The translations under genes and the position numbers were made by a program. Shown here piece by piece: positions 41,440-50,140 of a DNA stretch of 64,000 nt. The DNA is from Lachnospira pectinoschiza (GTDB lineage Bacteria; Bacillota; Clostridia; Lachnospirales; Lachnospiraceae). The stretch spans positions 1 to 64,000 of the forward strand of contig NZ_FNHZ01000003.1 of the NCBI RefSeq assembly GCF_900103815.1. The letters run 5' to 3'. The notes below the pieces were generated by a model that did not search any database, was not told where the DNA came from, and worked only from the letters and a program-made list of their open reading frames with translations. Within the stretch, counting starts at the first letter, position 1. Every line of letters begins with the position of its first letter.

Positions 41440-43516
41440 GTTTAAAACTAGAGATAAGATAATAATTGCAATAAGTGTTGTAATCATCATAATTCTTGCC
41501 ATTATCATCGTCAGTGATAAGATGGCCCAAAAGGATGAAGAAAAAACTCTAGAGAATTTAGAAACAGCAACAGACATTTCCCTTAATTCTAATGTGAATT
41601 TAGAAAATGTATATATAAATGAAGTTAGTGCTAGTGGTTATGTAGAGCTCTACAATAACGACCAGACAGAGGCAGACCTTTCAAATCTTTCTCTATATCT
41701 TAACGGAGAAAAGATTTATAGTTTTGAGGATAATACAAGTCTTGATTCTAAGGAATATTTAGTAGTAGAAACAGGTCTAGCACTTGGAAGCGGCGAGCAT
41801 GACATTGTAAGCCTTGGGGATGATACAATGGAAAACTATCTTGGAACTAGAGGCCGCTATTTAACAGTTCCAACTCTTACAGCAGATCAAAGCTTTGGCT
41901 ACACAGATACAAGCTTTACATCTACAGCCATTATGAGCCAGACAAAAAATGGCAACAACTCAAAGGCTACAATTGTTAAAAACACTGATGATGTAAGCTT
42001 TAGTGTCTATGGTGGTTACTATGATAACGACATCTCTCTAAGCCTTGAAGCAGCTGAGGGTAAGACAATTTACTATACAACTAATGGTGAGACTCCAACT
42101 ACAGAGTCAAATCTTTATACAGATGAAATTAAGATTAGCAATGCTAGTGGAACAGACCTTACTCTTACTAACGAAGTAGCAGAGCAGAATAACGATTCTT
42201 ATGTTACTACAAGCTCAAGTAAGGGAACAGTAATTAGAGCTATTGCTGTGGATGCTGATGGAAATGTATCTAATGTCTATACTCAGACTTATTACATCGG
42301 CCAGAAATCAAGCTCTGATGTTAAAAACTACGCTTGCCTTTCAATTACAATAAATCCAGAGGATTTTGCAGATTATTTTAATGGTATTTATGTAAAGGGT
42401 ACTGGCTATGAATCAGCTCTTGCTAGAGGTCTTCAGGCTTCTGATTACTCTAACTTCTTAACAGCTGATGAAAAGGACGTAACAGTTGAATATTATGAAA
42501 AGAGTAAGGATAAGACTTATGAGGGAAATCTTAAGCTTAGCGTAATTAATGACTACTCCGTTTCCACATCTCAAAAGAGTTTACTTTTAAGCTCAGATTC
42601 AGATTTAAACTGGGAGGGCTCAAGCCTTAATAAGTTCTTTGGTGGCACTAATAATAGCCTAACACTTACAACAAATCTTACAGATAACACATATAAGATA
42701 AGAGAATACTTAGCTGCCAATCTTTTAGAGGACACTAAGGTAGCAAGCTTAAGCCTAACACCAGTTTCCGTCTTTATTAACGGCGAATACTGGGGACTTT
42801 ACTGCCTACGAGCAACTATTGATGAGGGCTATATTGCTGATACTTATTCTCTAGATGAAAGTGACGTAGTAGTTTCAACAACTACAGGAGAGGTTTCTAA
42901 TAGCAATCACTCAGAATACGGTGAAGAATACGCAGACCTTGTTAGCTGGATTGCAAAGCATGACATGGCTGATGAAGATAACTACGACTACGCAGAGGCA
43001 AGAATTGATATGGATAGCTACATTCAGTTTATGGCAGCAAATCTATATTTATCTAATGCCTACCTTGATTCAGATACAAAATATGTTTGGAGAACAGTTT
43101 CCAAGGACGGCGAGACAGAATATAGTGATGGAAAGTGGCGCTATATCTATACACCATTAGATGGAACTATGGAAAATACAAGCGCAAACGGACTTGCTTC
43201 CGCAACTATTAACTCTTATCTTTTCGACGCTTTCCACGACGATAAGATGTTTATGTCTTTAATTGACAACGAAGAGTTTAGAGCTAAGCTTATCCAGACA
43301 ATGGAAGACTTCGCTAATAATACTTTTAGTGAGGAAAATGTTAACGAAGCCATAACAGCAGTCACAGACATGCTTGAAAAAGGTACTGAATATAGTTACA
43401 AGAGATTTATCTCTAGTGGATCTTTATCCTCTGCATATTCTAGTGAACTAGATACAATCAGAGAATTCTTTGAAACTAGAAAAGACTATATCTTAAAGTA
43501 CACAAACGAAATTTAA
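41423..43516 (+). CDS. Membrane-anchored CotH-kinase-like protein with lamin-tail and chitobiase C-like domains
   Basis: A 697-aa protein; the ATG at 41423 has GGAGG 6 nt upstream, whereas the frame start at 41411 is the ribosome site itself. A signal anchor lies at about 13-32. Residues about 60-130 look like a lamin-tail domain (NEVSASGYVELYNN). Residues about 190-290 look like a chitobiase/beta-hexosaminidase C-terminal domain (KTIYYTTNGETPTTES), and from about 300 on a CotH domain (VFINGEYWGLYCLRATIDEGYI, IQFMAANLYLSN, RYIYTPLDGTM). CotH of Bacillus spores is an atypical protein kinase. In a polysaccharide operon it may modify surface proteins or polymer; substrate unknown. Confidence 0.85.
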   Translation: MASKNKFKTRDKIIIAISVVIIIILAIIIVSDKMAQKDEEKTLENLETATDISLNSNVNLENVYINEVSASGYVELYNNDQTEADLSNLSLYLNGEKIYSFEDNTSLDSKEYLVVETGLALGSGEHDIVSLGDDTMENYLGTRGRYLTVPTLTADQSFGYTDTSFTSTAIMSQTKNGNNSKATIVKNTDDVSFSVYGGYYDNDISLSLEAAEGKTIYYTTNGETPTTESNLYTDEIKISNASGTDLTLTNEVAEQNNDSYVTTSSSKGTVIRAIAVDADGNVSNVYTQTYYIGQKSSSDVKNYACLSITINPEDFADYFNGIYVKGTGYESALARGLQASDYSNFLTADEKDVTVEYYEKSKDKTYEGNLKLSVINDYSVSTSQKSLLLSSDSDLNWEGSSLNKFFGGTNNSLTLTTNLTDNTYKIREYLAANLLEDTKVASLSLTPVSVFINGEYWGLYCLRATIDEGYIADTYSLDESDVVVSTTTGEVSNSNHSEYGEEYADLVSWIAKHDMADEDNYDYAEARIDMDSYIQFMAANLYLSNAYLDSDTKYVWRTVSKDGETEYSDGKWRYIYTPLDGTMENTSANGLASATINSYLFDAFHDDKMFMSLIDNEEFRAKLIQTMEDFANNTFSEENVNEAITAVTDMLEKGTEYSYKRFISSGSLSSAYSSELDTIREFFETRKDYILKYTNEI

Positions 43517-43538
43517 AAATAGAGGGGGAGCTTTAATC

Positions 43539-44714
43539 ATGAATAACACAATCAACATTGATTTCTTAAGAGACTTAATTTTATCATCACTAGAAAAAGA
43601 AGAAATTAAAAGTGTTTATGAAGGCGTAAATATTGAGGATTTGTGCAGGCTAGCTAGTCTACATCAGATGGAATACATTTTACTAGAGCCCTTAACTAAG
43701 CTAGACATTGATGAAAAATACAAGAAGTTAATTAAGGCAAGACTAGCAACAGATACCTTCATTGACCTAGGTCAAAGACAGCAGGTAAAAAACATTTCCA
43801 ATAACCTTGAAAACTACGGCGTCGACTATATGCTAATGAAGGGTTCAATTTTAAAGGAAATCTATCCAAAGTCTGTACTTCGCCAAATGGGGGACATTGA
43901 CCTTATGATCTATGACCAGACCATGAATAGATCTAGAGAATTATTTAAGTTCATGGGCTATGAGCTTATTGATTCTGTCAAGATTCACGACGTTTATAGA
44001 AAAGAACCTCACTGGATTGTTGAGGCTCATTGGGCTTTATTTGATAAAAATGTAGACAAGAAAATCTATGATTATTATCAGGTTAAAAGAGCAACTCTTA
44101 AGGAAGGCACAAAGGCTTGTTACCAACTTAGTATTGAAGACTTCTATGTTTACATGATTGCTCATATGGCGAAACATTTTTATGAAAATGGATGTGGCAT
44201 TAGAAATTTAGTAGATATCTATGTCTACTTAGAACATTTTAAGAATAAATTAGACTACGAAAAGCTAGAAACTGAGCTAGAAGTTTGTGGTCTATCAAGC
44301 TTCGAATTCCAGTCAAGACGCCTTGCCTATGACTGGTTAGAAAAGAAGGAATTAGACAGTCTAGAAAAAAGTTTATTCTACTTTATGCTTGATTGTGGTG
44401 TATATGGTAAGGGTGAAAACGGCTTCTTTAGCCAGTTTGCTAAGCAGGAAGAAAACCAGGATATTGAAAAAGTGGTTAAGGGAAAATGGTTCTTCTTCCC
44501 ACCAATTTCCTACATGAAGGAATTCTATCCAAAGCTTAACAAGCACCCTGAACTTTTGCCTTACTACTGGCTTGTTAGAGGGGCAAAAGGCCTTACACAT
44601 AAGGAAAGTCGAAAGAGAAGAATTGAATTAACTCGCGTAGATACTACAAAAGCTAAGACAATCGTAGACCTATATAAGAATATGGGCTTAGACTTTACTA
44701 GAACTGATGAGTAA
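43539..44714 (+). CDS. Nucleotidyltransferase-family protein (NTP_transf_5), RiPP-associated
   Basis: A 391-aa protein of the PF14907-type nucleotidyltransferases: KNISNNLENYGVDYMLMKGS then RQMGDIDLMIYD, the GS...DxD catalytic pattern. These proteins are frequent in paeninodin-type lasso peptide clusters of Firmicutes and in some teichuronic or EPS loci; their reaction is not established. Here it lies between the CotH gene and the flippase, a few genes before the kinase and cyclase of the RiPP cluster, so it could serve either. AGGGGGAG precedes the start. Confidence 0.85.
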   Translation: MNNTINIDFLRDLILSSLEKEEIKSVYEGVNIEDLCRLASLHQMEYILLEPLTKLDIDEKYKKLIKARLATDTFIDLGQRQQVKNISNNLENYGVDYMLMKGSILKEIYPKSVLRQMGDIDLMIYDQTMNRSRELFKFMGYELIDSVKIHDVYRKEPHWIVEAHWALFDKNVDKKIYDYYQVKRATLKEGTKACYQLSIEDFYVYMIAHMAKHFYENGCGIRNLVDIYVYLEHFKNKLDYEKLETELEVCGLSSFEFQSRRLAYDWLEKKELDSLEKSLFYFMLDCGVYGKGENGFFSQFAKQEENQDIEKVVKGKWFFFPPISYMKEFYPKLNKHPELLPYYWLVRGAKGLTHKESRKRRIELTRVDTTKAKTIVDLYKNMGLDFTRTDE

Positions 44715-44726
44715 TTTGGAGGATTT

Positions 44727-46250
44727 ATGAGTAAAGAAAGTAGAACAAAACAAACTGCTAAAAATATGACTTGGGGTTTTGCTTCTCAATTTGTGGCTAT
44801 GGTCCTTAGCTTTGTATCAAGAACCGTATTTATTAGATATTTAGGTGCAGAATATCTAGGTATTAACAGTGTTTTTTCGGATGTATTAAACCTTTTATCC
44901 ATGGCAGATTTAGGCTTTAATACAGCAATGGCTTATTCTTTTTACAAGCCTCTTGCTATGAAGGATGAGAAAAAATTAGCCGCACTTGTAACCTTCTATA
45001 GTAACGTCTATAGAATTATAGCAATTTCAATTACAGTAATTGGCCTTATTTTAGTGCCTTTCCTACGTGTAATTGTAAAGACAGAAACAGATATACCACT
45101 TCTTGAAGTTTACTATCTATTCTCTCTTGCTGGAGTAATTATTTCATATCTTTTTGTATATAAAACAACTATTCTTACAGCAGACCAAAAGAATTATGAG
45201 TTAACTTCCATTAATATTTACATTTCTTTTGGAAAAACATTTTTACAGATTCTAGCCCTTGTTTTATGGCAAAACTACATTGTCTATCTTGCAATAGGCG
45301 TTGTGCTTCAGTTTATTAGAAATCTAATTGCCACAAGGAAAGCCGAGAAATACTATCCTTACATCAAGAACAAGGAAAAGCTTTCAAAAGAGGACAGGGA
45401 AAGTATTTATAAAAATTTGCGATCAGTTGTAATTTACAAATTAAGTAACACCTTATTTACAGGAACGGATAACATTATTATTTCCATGATTGTTGGTATT
45501 GGAATTGCAGGACTTTACTCTAACTATCTTATGATAAGTCAGAAGCTACTTCTCGTTTTGCAAATCATTTTCTCCGCATTAACAGCTAGTATCGGTAATG
45601 TTATTGCCAAGGAAAATAGCCAGAAAAGATACGAAGTCTTTGTAAGTATTCAGTCCCTATCCTTTATTATGAGCGGCGTTATTACTTGTGGATTCTTCCT
45701 TGTAATTAACGACTTTATCACAGTTTGGTTAGGCGCTAACTATACCCTCGACTTCTTAACAGTAGTGGCAATTACACTAAATACATACCTTTCATGTATC
45801 CTACAGCCTTTCTGGGTTTACAGAGATGCCACAGGTCTTTACATGAAGACAAAATATGTTTCCCTTGCAGGTTCCATCCTAAATATTGTTTTATCAGTAA
45901 TTTTAGGCCTCTGGCTTGGTCTTGCAGGAATTTTACTTGCAACAGTTATATCAAGACTTTCATCTTACTTCTTATATGAACCAATAGTTTTATTTAAGGA
46001 TTTCTTTGATAAAAGTGCTACAGGTTACTACACATCAATTGCTAAAAATGCGCTTATTGCCCTAGCTAGCTGTGTTTTACTTAAGCTATTACTAGATAGA
46101 TTTACTATTGATTCATGGCCAAAGTTAATTGTGGAAATCATTTTCGTTGGACTTGTTGTGTCCCTTATTTACATAATTTTTTATCACAATACTGACGGCT
46201 TTAAGATGATTTCTAACAAGGTTAAGAGTTTTATAAAGAAAAGGAGCTAA
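44727..46250 (+). CDS. Wzx-type flippase (polysaccharide transporter, MOP superfamily)
   Basis: A 507-aa protein with 12-14 membrane segments; NMTWGFASQFVAMVLSFV and YLGAEYLGINSVFSDVLNLL are typical of Wzx/PST exporters. It flips undecaprenyl-linked repeat units to the outside for Wzy. It sits inside the RiPP genes rather than with the other EPS genes, and runs 6 nt into the kinase gene, so the two systems share a transcript. Confidence 0.93.
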   Translation: MSKESRTKQTAKNMTWGFASQFVAMVLSFVSRTVFIRYLGAEYLGINSVFSDVLNLLSMADLGFNTAMAYSFYKPLAMKDEKKLAALVTFYSNVYRIIAISITVIGLILVPFLRVIVKTETDIPLLEVYYLFSLAGVIISYLFVYKTTILTADQKNYELTSINIYISFGKTFLQILALVLWQNYIVYLAIGVVLQFIRNLIATRKAEKYYPYIKNKEKLSKEDRESIYKNLRSVVIYKLSNTLFTGTDNIIISMIVGIGIAGLYSNYLMISQKLLLVLQIIFSALTASIGNVIAKENSQKRYEVFVSIQSLSFIMSGVITCGFFLVINDFITVWLGANYTLDFLTVVAITLNTYLSCILQPFWVYRDATGLYMKTKYVSLAGSILNIVLSVILGLWLGLAGILLATVISRLSSYFLYEPIVLFKDFFDKSATGYYTSIAKNALIALASCVLLKLLLDRFTIDSWPKLIVEIIFVGLVVSLIYIIFYHNTDGFKMISNKVKSFIKKRS

Positions 46251-46256
46251 AGGAAA

Positions 46257-47174
46257 ATGTACTACTACAAACTCTATGGAAAGAAGGTAATGTCTGAATT
46301 TGAGCTTTATCAGTGTGTTAGCATTGATGAAATTAGCAAAGACGACGCCGATATTATTATTACTAATGAGCAGTTACCAGAAGAAATTTTAAAGGAGTTG
46401 CCTACAGACACAGAGCTAGATTCAAAGATTGATAGACACTTTAGCTACTTTACTAATAGCTGGGGCTTCTTTGGAATTAGAGAGGGAAAATATATCACAG
46501 CCTATAAAAGAGAAAATGCCAGTGAAGAAAATCTTCACCCTTTTATTCTTGGCTACTGTATTGCCTTTTTATTCTGGCAAAGAGATATGCACTCAATTCA
46601 CTGCAGCTGCGTAAGAATTAATGGCAAGGCTCTCTTAATTTCAGGAGTTAGTGGTAGTGGAAAATCCACTCTAACAACTCGTATCCTTGATACAACTAAT
46701 GCGAGCCTCATCTCAGACGACGTAGTGGTTGTAAATATAGAAGAGGATAAGCTTCTTGCTTACCCAGCCTTCCCACAGCAAAAGCTTTGTAGGGATGCCC
46801 TTGAGCGTAACGGCCTAAAGGAAGAAGATTTACGTTACATCGATGAAACTAAGGATAAATTTGCCCTTTCAAGAACTGAAGGTTTTTCAACCGAACCTGC
46901 CCAGTGCCTTGGCATGATTGTCCTTGACCATTCAGCAGATGTTGATAAAGTCCAGTATGAAGCCATTAAGGGTAATGATAAAGTAGCAGCTATTTATACA
47001 AACTGGTTCCTATTCCCAGCCATGCGCGAGCTAAAGACAGATATTAAGGACTTCTCAAGATGCCTTAAAATCGCCTCTAAACTAGATATCCTCCACATGA
47101 CTCGCCCAGAAAATATAGATAGTACAAAAGAGCAGTTAGAGATTGTAAAGGATTTCTTTAAGATAGAATTATAA
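46257..47174 (+). CDS. HPr-kinase-like kinase of a paeninodin-type RiPP cluster
   Basis: A 305-aa protein; the HPrK/P C-terminal fold is seen as ISGVSGSGKSTLTTRIL (P-loop, about 128-144), SDDVVVV (about 158) and CLGMIVLDH. It lacks the HPrK N-terminal domain. In paeninodin clusters the homologous kinase phosphorylates a C-terminal Ser of the precursor. The precursors here end in Glu, Asp or Trp, so another site, such as the internal Ser or Thr residues, or another substrate, must be considered. AAAGGAAA is the ribosome site. Confidence 0.85.
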   Translation: MYYYKLYGKKVMSEFELYQCVSIDEISKDDADIIITNEQLPEEILKELPTDTELDSKIDRHFSYFTNSWGFFGIREGKYITAYKRENASEENLHPFILGYCIAFLFWQRDMHSIHCSCVRINGKALLISGVSGSGKSTLTTRILDTTNASLISDDVVVVNIEEDKLLAYPAFPQQKLCRDALERNGLKEEDLRYIDETKDKFALSRTEGFSTEPAQCLGMIVLDHSADVDKVQYEAIKGNDKVAAIYTNWFLFPAMRELKTDIKDFSRCLKIASKLDILHMTRPENIDSTKEQLEIVKDFFKIEL

Positions 47175-47184
47175 ATTTACCTAA

Positions 47185-47217
47185 TAGCCTAAATCTAGTA
47201 GCGCTGGATTTAGGCTA
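47185..47217 (+). other. Intergenic 11-bp stem hairpin
   Basis: TAGCCTAAATC / GATTTAGGCTA enclose TAGTAGCGCTG. No T run follows (AAATTAG), so RNA processing or stabilisation between the kinase and cyclase genes is more likely than termination. Confidence 0.5.
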
Positions 47218-47245
47218 AAATTAGATATAAAGGAAGGGAAAAATT

Positions 47246-49255
47246 ATGGCAGCAATATCCGGCGTAATTAAAACAACAGGTGGCCTAGAAAACCTAGAGG
47301 CCATTAAAAGCGCAATGACTAAAAGTCTGCAGGGCTATAAAATCGATAAAATTAACGTCCAAACAAATCCAGAATTCGTATTTGTTTCCGGCGAGCAATA
47401 CTTCACAAAAGAAGATCACTACAGCATCTCCCCATACTATGATGAAAAAAGACAAATCGTCTTTGCCACAGATTGTATGATTGATAATAGGGAAGAATTA
47501 ATTCCTCTAGTAAAGGAAAATCTTGTAACTGATATGTCCGAATTTTTCAAAGAAGATGAGGCTGATTCAATGTCTGATTCTTTCAAAAAAGCATGTGAGA
47601 AGATTTCTGACCAGGAACTTATCTATGCCGCATACCTAAGCTTTGGTCCAGATTTTCCAAAAAAAGTTTTAGGTATATTTAGCTTTGCAGTTTACCATCT
47701 AGATAGCAAGGAATTCTATCTATACACAGACCACACCTCAACTAGAACTATACATTATGCCCTAGATGGGGATTATATCTACTTTGGAACCCTACTTAAT
47801 AGTATTAAGGAGGCCACAAAGGAAACTACTAAAAAAAGCTATAAGCTAAACGAAGAGTGGATTAGCCTAGCTTCCGCCCTTGCAAATCCAGACATGATCT
47901 ACAAGGTGGATTTGTCTGCCTATGAGGGCATATATACCGTTGAGGCTGGCCATTACATTTTCATAAAAAATGGTAAAATCAAGTCCCACAGCTACTACAA
48001 TCCTGCAAAGGAAGCCAAGGAAAACAAATTAAAGTATAAAAGTGATAAAGACTGGAGAGAGGCCTTTGTAAGCACCCTAAATAGCTGCGTGAAATCAGTA
48101 CTTAGATCTGAGAAAAATACAGGCTGTACCTTAAGTTCCGGCCTTGATTCTAGCTCTGTTGCCTGCCTTGCCTTAAAGGAACTTAAAAAAGAGGATAAGA
48201 AGCTTTATTCCTACACCTCTGTACCTCTAAAGGACTATCTAGCCAGCACAGATAGTGACAAATACGCCATTGATGACGAATCCTTTGGCCCAAAGATAAT
48301 CAAAAAATACTACGATAATCTTGAACCAAACTTTGTAGATTGTAAAGGAAAAACTGCCTTCTCAGATTTAGAAAATACCATTAAGCTAACAGAGCTCCCT
48401 CACAAATCCCTAGTTAACTACACTTGGATTAGCGAGATTTACGAGCTTGCAAGTGCCAATGACTGTAAGGTCATGTTAAAGGGTCAGTACGGCAATTCCA
48501 CAATCTCTAACGGCAAGATTTTATCAAGGGTTTATCAGGATTTAAGAAAATGTAAATTTGCCACAGCACTAAAAGAAGCCAAGGCTTTTTGCAACTACCG
48601 TAAGGTCTCTAAAAAATACTTCCTTAAGACCTTTTTAAAGACATTTATGAATAAATTCTTCCTAGATATCTCTGCTATAGATGAACATTTTCTAAGGGCA
48701 GACTTAATTGAAAAGTACAAGATAAAGCAGCTTATAAAGGAGAATTTCACTAGAGAGGGCGGTAGCTACATGGACTCTAGAAAGCAGTTTGAGCGCTACG
48801 TTTACGACACTAGAATCCTACAGCATCTAGGCCTCTTTGACACTCGTCTTAGCCTTATTTATGGCCTTGTTATAAGGGACCCCGCAAAGGATAAGCGAAT
48901 AATTGATTTTTGCTTTAGGGCAGATCCTTCTTGCTTTGTTAAAAATGGTGTGGAGCGTCGCATGGTTAGAGACTATATGAGGGGCATCGTGCCAGATGAA
49001 ATTCTTGATATTGTAAATCGACGTGGCTTACAAAGTTCTGATTATGCTTACAGAGTAAATCAGGTTTGGAAGCATGAGCTAAAAAGCAAGGTTTTATCTA
49101 GCTTAGGAAACCCTTTCCTTTTAGAGTACTTTGATAAGAAAAAAATAGAAAACTTTAAAAAAGAACTAGAAGCGAAAGAGCAGATAAACAGTGACCAAAT
49201 ACAGGAAACTCTATGCTTGGTTAGTCTATCCGAATTTGGAAACCTTGTAAATTAA
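47246..49255 (+). CDS. Asparagine-synthetase-like lasso cyclase (protein C)
   Basis: A 669-aa protein with the two-domain layout of asparagine synthetase B and lasso cyclases. The N terminus reads MAAISGVIK, where a working glutaminase would have Cys right after the initiator Met (MCGI). Loss of that Cys is usual for lasso cyclases, which activate a side-chain carboxyl by adenylation but need no glutamine ammonia. The PP-loop is LSSGLDSSS (about 292-300). The later MLKGQYGNSTISNG replaces the GQGGDE stretch of asparagine synthetase. The C-terminal part beyond about 560 is specific to RiPP relatives. It would close an isopeptide ring. Confidence 0.85.
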   Translation: MAAISGVIKTTGGLENLEAIKSAMTKSLQGYKIDKINVQTNPEFVFVSGEQYFTKEDHYSISPYYDEKRQIVFATDCMIDNREELIPLVKENLVTDMSEFFKEDEADSMSDSFKKACEKISDQELIYAAYLSFGPDFPKKVLGIFSFAVYHLDSKEFYLYTDHTSTRTIHYALDGDYIYFGTLLNSIKEATKETTKKSYKLNEEWISLASALANPDMIYKVDLSAYEGIYTVEAGHYIFIKNGKIKSHSYYNPAKEAKENKLKYKSDKDWREAFVSTLNSCVKSVLRSEKNTGCTLSSGLDSSSVACLALKELKKEDKKLYSYTSVPLKDYLASTDSDKYAIDDESFGPKIIKKYYDNLEPNFVDCKGKTAFSDLENTIKLTELPHKSLVNYTWISEIYELASANDCKVMLKGQYGNSTISNGKILSRVYQDLRKCKFATALKEAKAFCNYRKVSKKYFLKTFLKTFMNKFFLDISAIDEHFLRADLIEKYKIKQLIKENFTREGGSYMDSRKQFERYVYDTRILQHLGLFDTRLSLIYGLVIRDPAKDKRIIDFCFRADPSCFVKNGVERRMVRDYMRGIVPDEILDIVNRRGLQSSDYAYRVNQVWKHELKSKVLSSLGNPFLLEYFDKKKIENFKKELEAKEQINSDQIQETLCLVSLSEFGNLVN

Positions 49256-49256
49256 C

Positions 49257-49305
49257 AGAGTTTCCGACCGCATAAATAGGGCATTTGTGCGAAACTCGTT
49301 TTTTA
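49257..49305 (+). terminator. Terminator after the cyclase gene
   Basis: AGAGTTTC and GAAACTCG outer stem with CGCATAAAT / CATTTGTGC pairing inside, then TTTTTTATTT. The precursor genes therefore rely mostly on their own promoter. Confidence 0.85.
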
Positions 49306-49344
49306 TTTCACAAAGATTTAATTCTTACAAAGTTGTTAGATTGC

Positions 49345-49372
49345 TTTACAAACCTCAATTTCATAATATAAT
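49345..49372 (+). promoter_or_regulatory. Promoter for the precursor genes
   Basis: TTTACA (49345-49350), 16-bp spacer, TATAAT (49367-49372), 37 bp before the first precursor start. Separate, probably stronger, transcription of the precursor genes is typical of RiPP clusters. Confidence 0.6.
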
Positions 49373-49408
49373 AAAAAAGAATTAAGAAATAAAAGGAGGG
49401 ACTTCATT

Positions 49409-49555
49409 ATGAAGACATGGACAAAGCCAGAATTAGAAGTATTAGCTATTGAAGAAACAGCACAGGGTAAGGTTATTAAGCCTTCATTTGACTCTGTTAG
49501 AACAGATGAAAATGGCAATCTTTGGGCTAGCTTCCCATCAGGAGCTGAAGAATAA
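49409..49555 (+). CDS. RiPP precursor peptide 1 (lasso-like)
   Basis: A 48-aa peptide too short for standard gene finding, with AAAAGGAGGG before the ATG. The leader WTKPELEVLAIEETAQ follows the WxxPxLE...T pattern of paeninodin-type leaders, which usually have YxxPxL and a Thr near the cleavage site. The putative core runs from GKVIKPSFDSVRTDENG to the C-terminal PSGAEE. If Gly20 is the first core residue, Asp28 is position 9, a legal nine-residue ring. Thr would then be at -3 rather than the canonical -2. The second precursor is 83 percent identical by eye. Confidence 0.75.
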   Translation: MKTWTKPELEVLAIEETAQGKVIKPSFDSVRTDENGNLWASFPSGAEE

Positions 49556-49627
49556 GATTTAGCTAATTATTAGATTAATGATTTAATGAAATTAAAATGA
49601 AGAAGATTTAAATTGGAGGATTTTAAA

Positions 49628-49774
49628 ATGAGAACTTGGACAACACCAGAATTAGAAGTATTAGAAATTACAGAAACAGCACAGGGTAAGGTTATTAAGG
49701 CTTCTTTCGATGCTATTAGAACAGATGAAAATGGTAACCTTTGGGTTAGCTTCCCATCAGGTGCAGAAGACTAA
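49628..49774 (+). CDS. RiPP precursor peptide 2 (lasso-like)
   Basis: A 48-aa peptide of the same length as precursor 1, with GGAGGATTTTAAA before the ATG. Leader WTTPELEVLEITETAQ; core GKVIKASFDAIRTDENG to PSGAED. Differences from precursor 1 in the core are Pro to Ala, Ser to Ala, Val to Ile, Ala to Val and the final Glu to Asp, while TDENGNLW is invariant. Two near-identical precursors suggest product variants made by the same enzymes. Confidence 0.75.
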   Translation: MRTWTTPELEVLEITETAQGKVIKASFDAIRTDENGNLWVSFPSGAED

Positions 49775-49824
49775 TTAATAACTTACATAATCGTTATTAA
49801 CTTCGTAGTAAAGGAGATTCAATT

Positions 49825-50031
49825 ATGAAGAATTGGAAGACACCTGCAATCGAAGAATTTGAAATTAAGGATACAGCATGTGACCGTGGATACGGCTATG
49901 AACAACCAACAACTAGCTGCACTACTCCTGGATATACAGTAGATATTTCAGGTTGGGCAGAAGAAGTTAGTGGAGATAACTGTTCTGGTTTCAATATTTA
50001 TGGTTTCTTCGGTAAGGGTTGGATTTGGTAA
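49825..50031 (+). CDS. RiPP precursor peptide 3, Cys- and aromatic-rich
   Basis: A 68-aa peptide with AAAGGAG before the ATG. Leader WKTPAIEEFEIKDTA shares the Trp-x-x-Pro and Thr-Ala features with the other two. The core after Thr-Ala would start CDRGYGYEQPTTSC; with Cys1 the Glu is position 8, a canonical eight-residue ring with Thr at -2. However, the core would be about 50 aa, with three Cys and the end FGKGWIW, much longer than known lasso peptides. It may be a different product type handled by the same leader-binding protein. Confidence 0.7.
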   Translation: MKNWKTPAIEEFEIKDTACDRGYGYEQPTTSCTTPGYTVDISGWAEEVSGDNCSGFNIYGFFGKGWIW

Positions 50032-50080
50032 TTTTCTATGAAATTTTTATAGACTTTTTACTTAGTGGAAACTATAATTG

Positions 50081-50111
50081 GAAGGGCTTTAATTAAGCCC
50101 TTCTATTTTTT
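50081..50111 (+). terminator. Terminator between precursors and exporter
   Basis: GAAGGGCTT, TAATT, AAGCCCTTC, then TATTTTTTT. Partial read-through would yield much less exporter than precursor mRNA. Confidence 0.85.
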
Positions 50112-50140
50112 TCTAAAAATCATTTAACTTGGAGGAACTA

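Noticed and set aside
47246..49255. Ordinary asparagine synthetase
   Set aside because: The catalytic Cys after the initiator Met is replaced by Ala, the GQGGDE stretch is altered and RiPP genes surround it.
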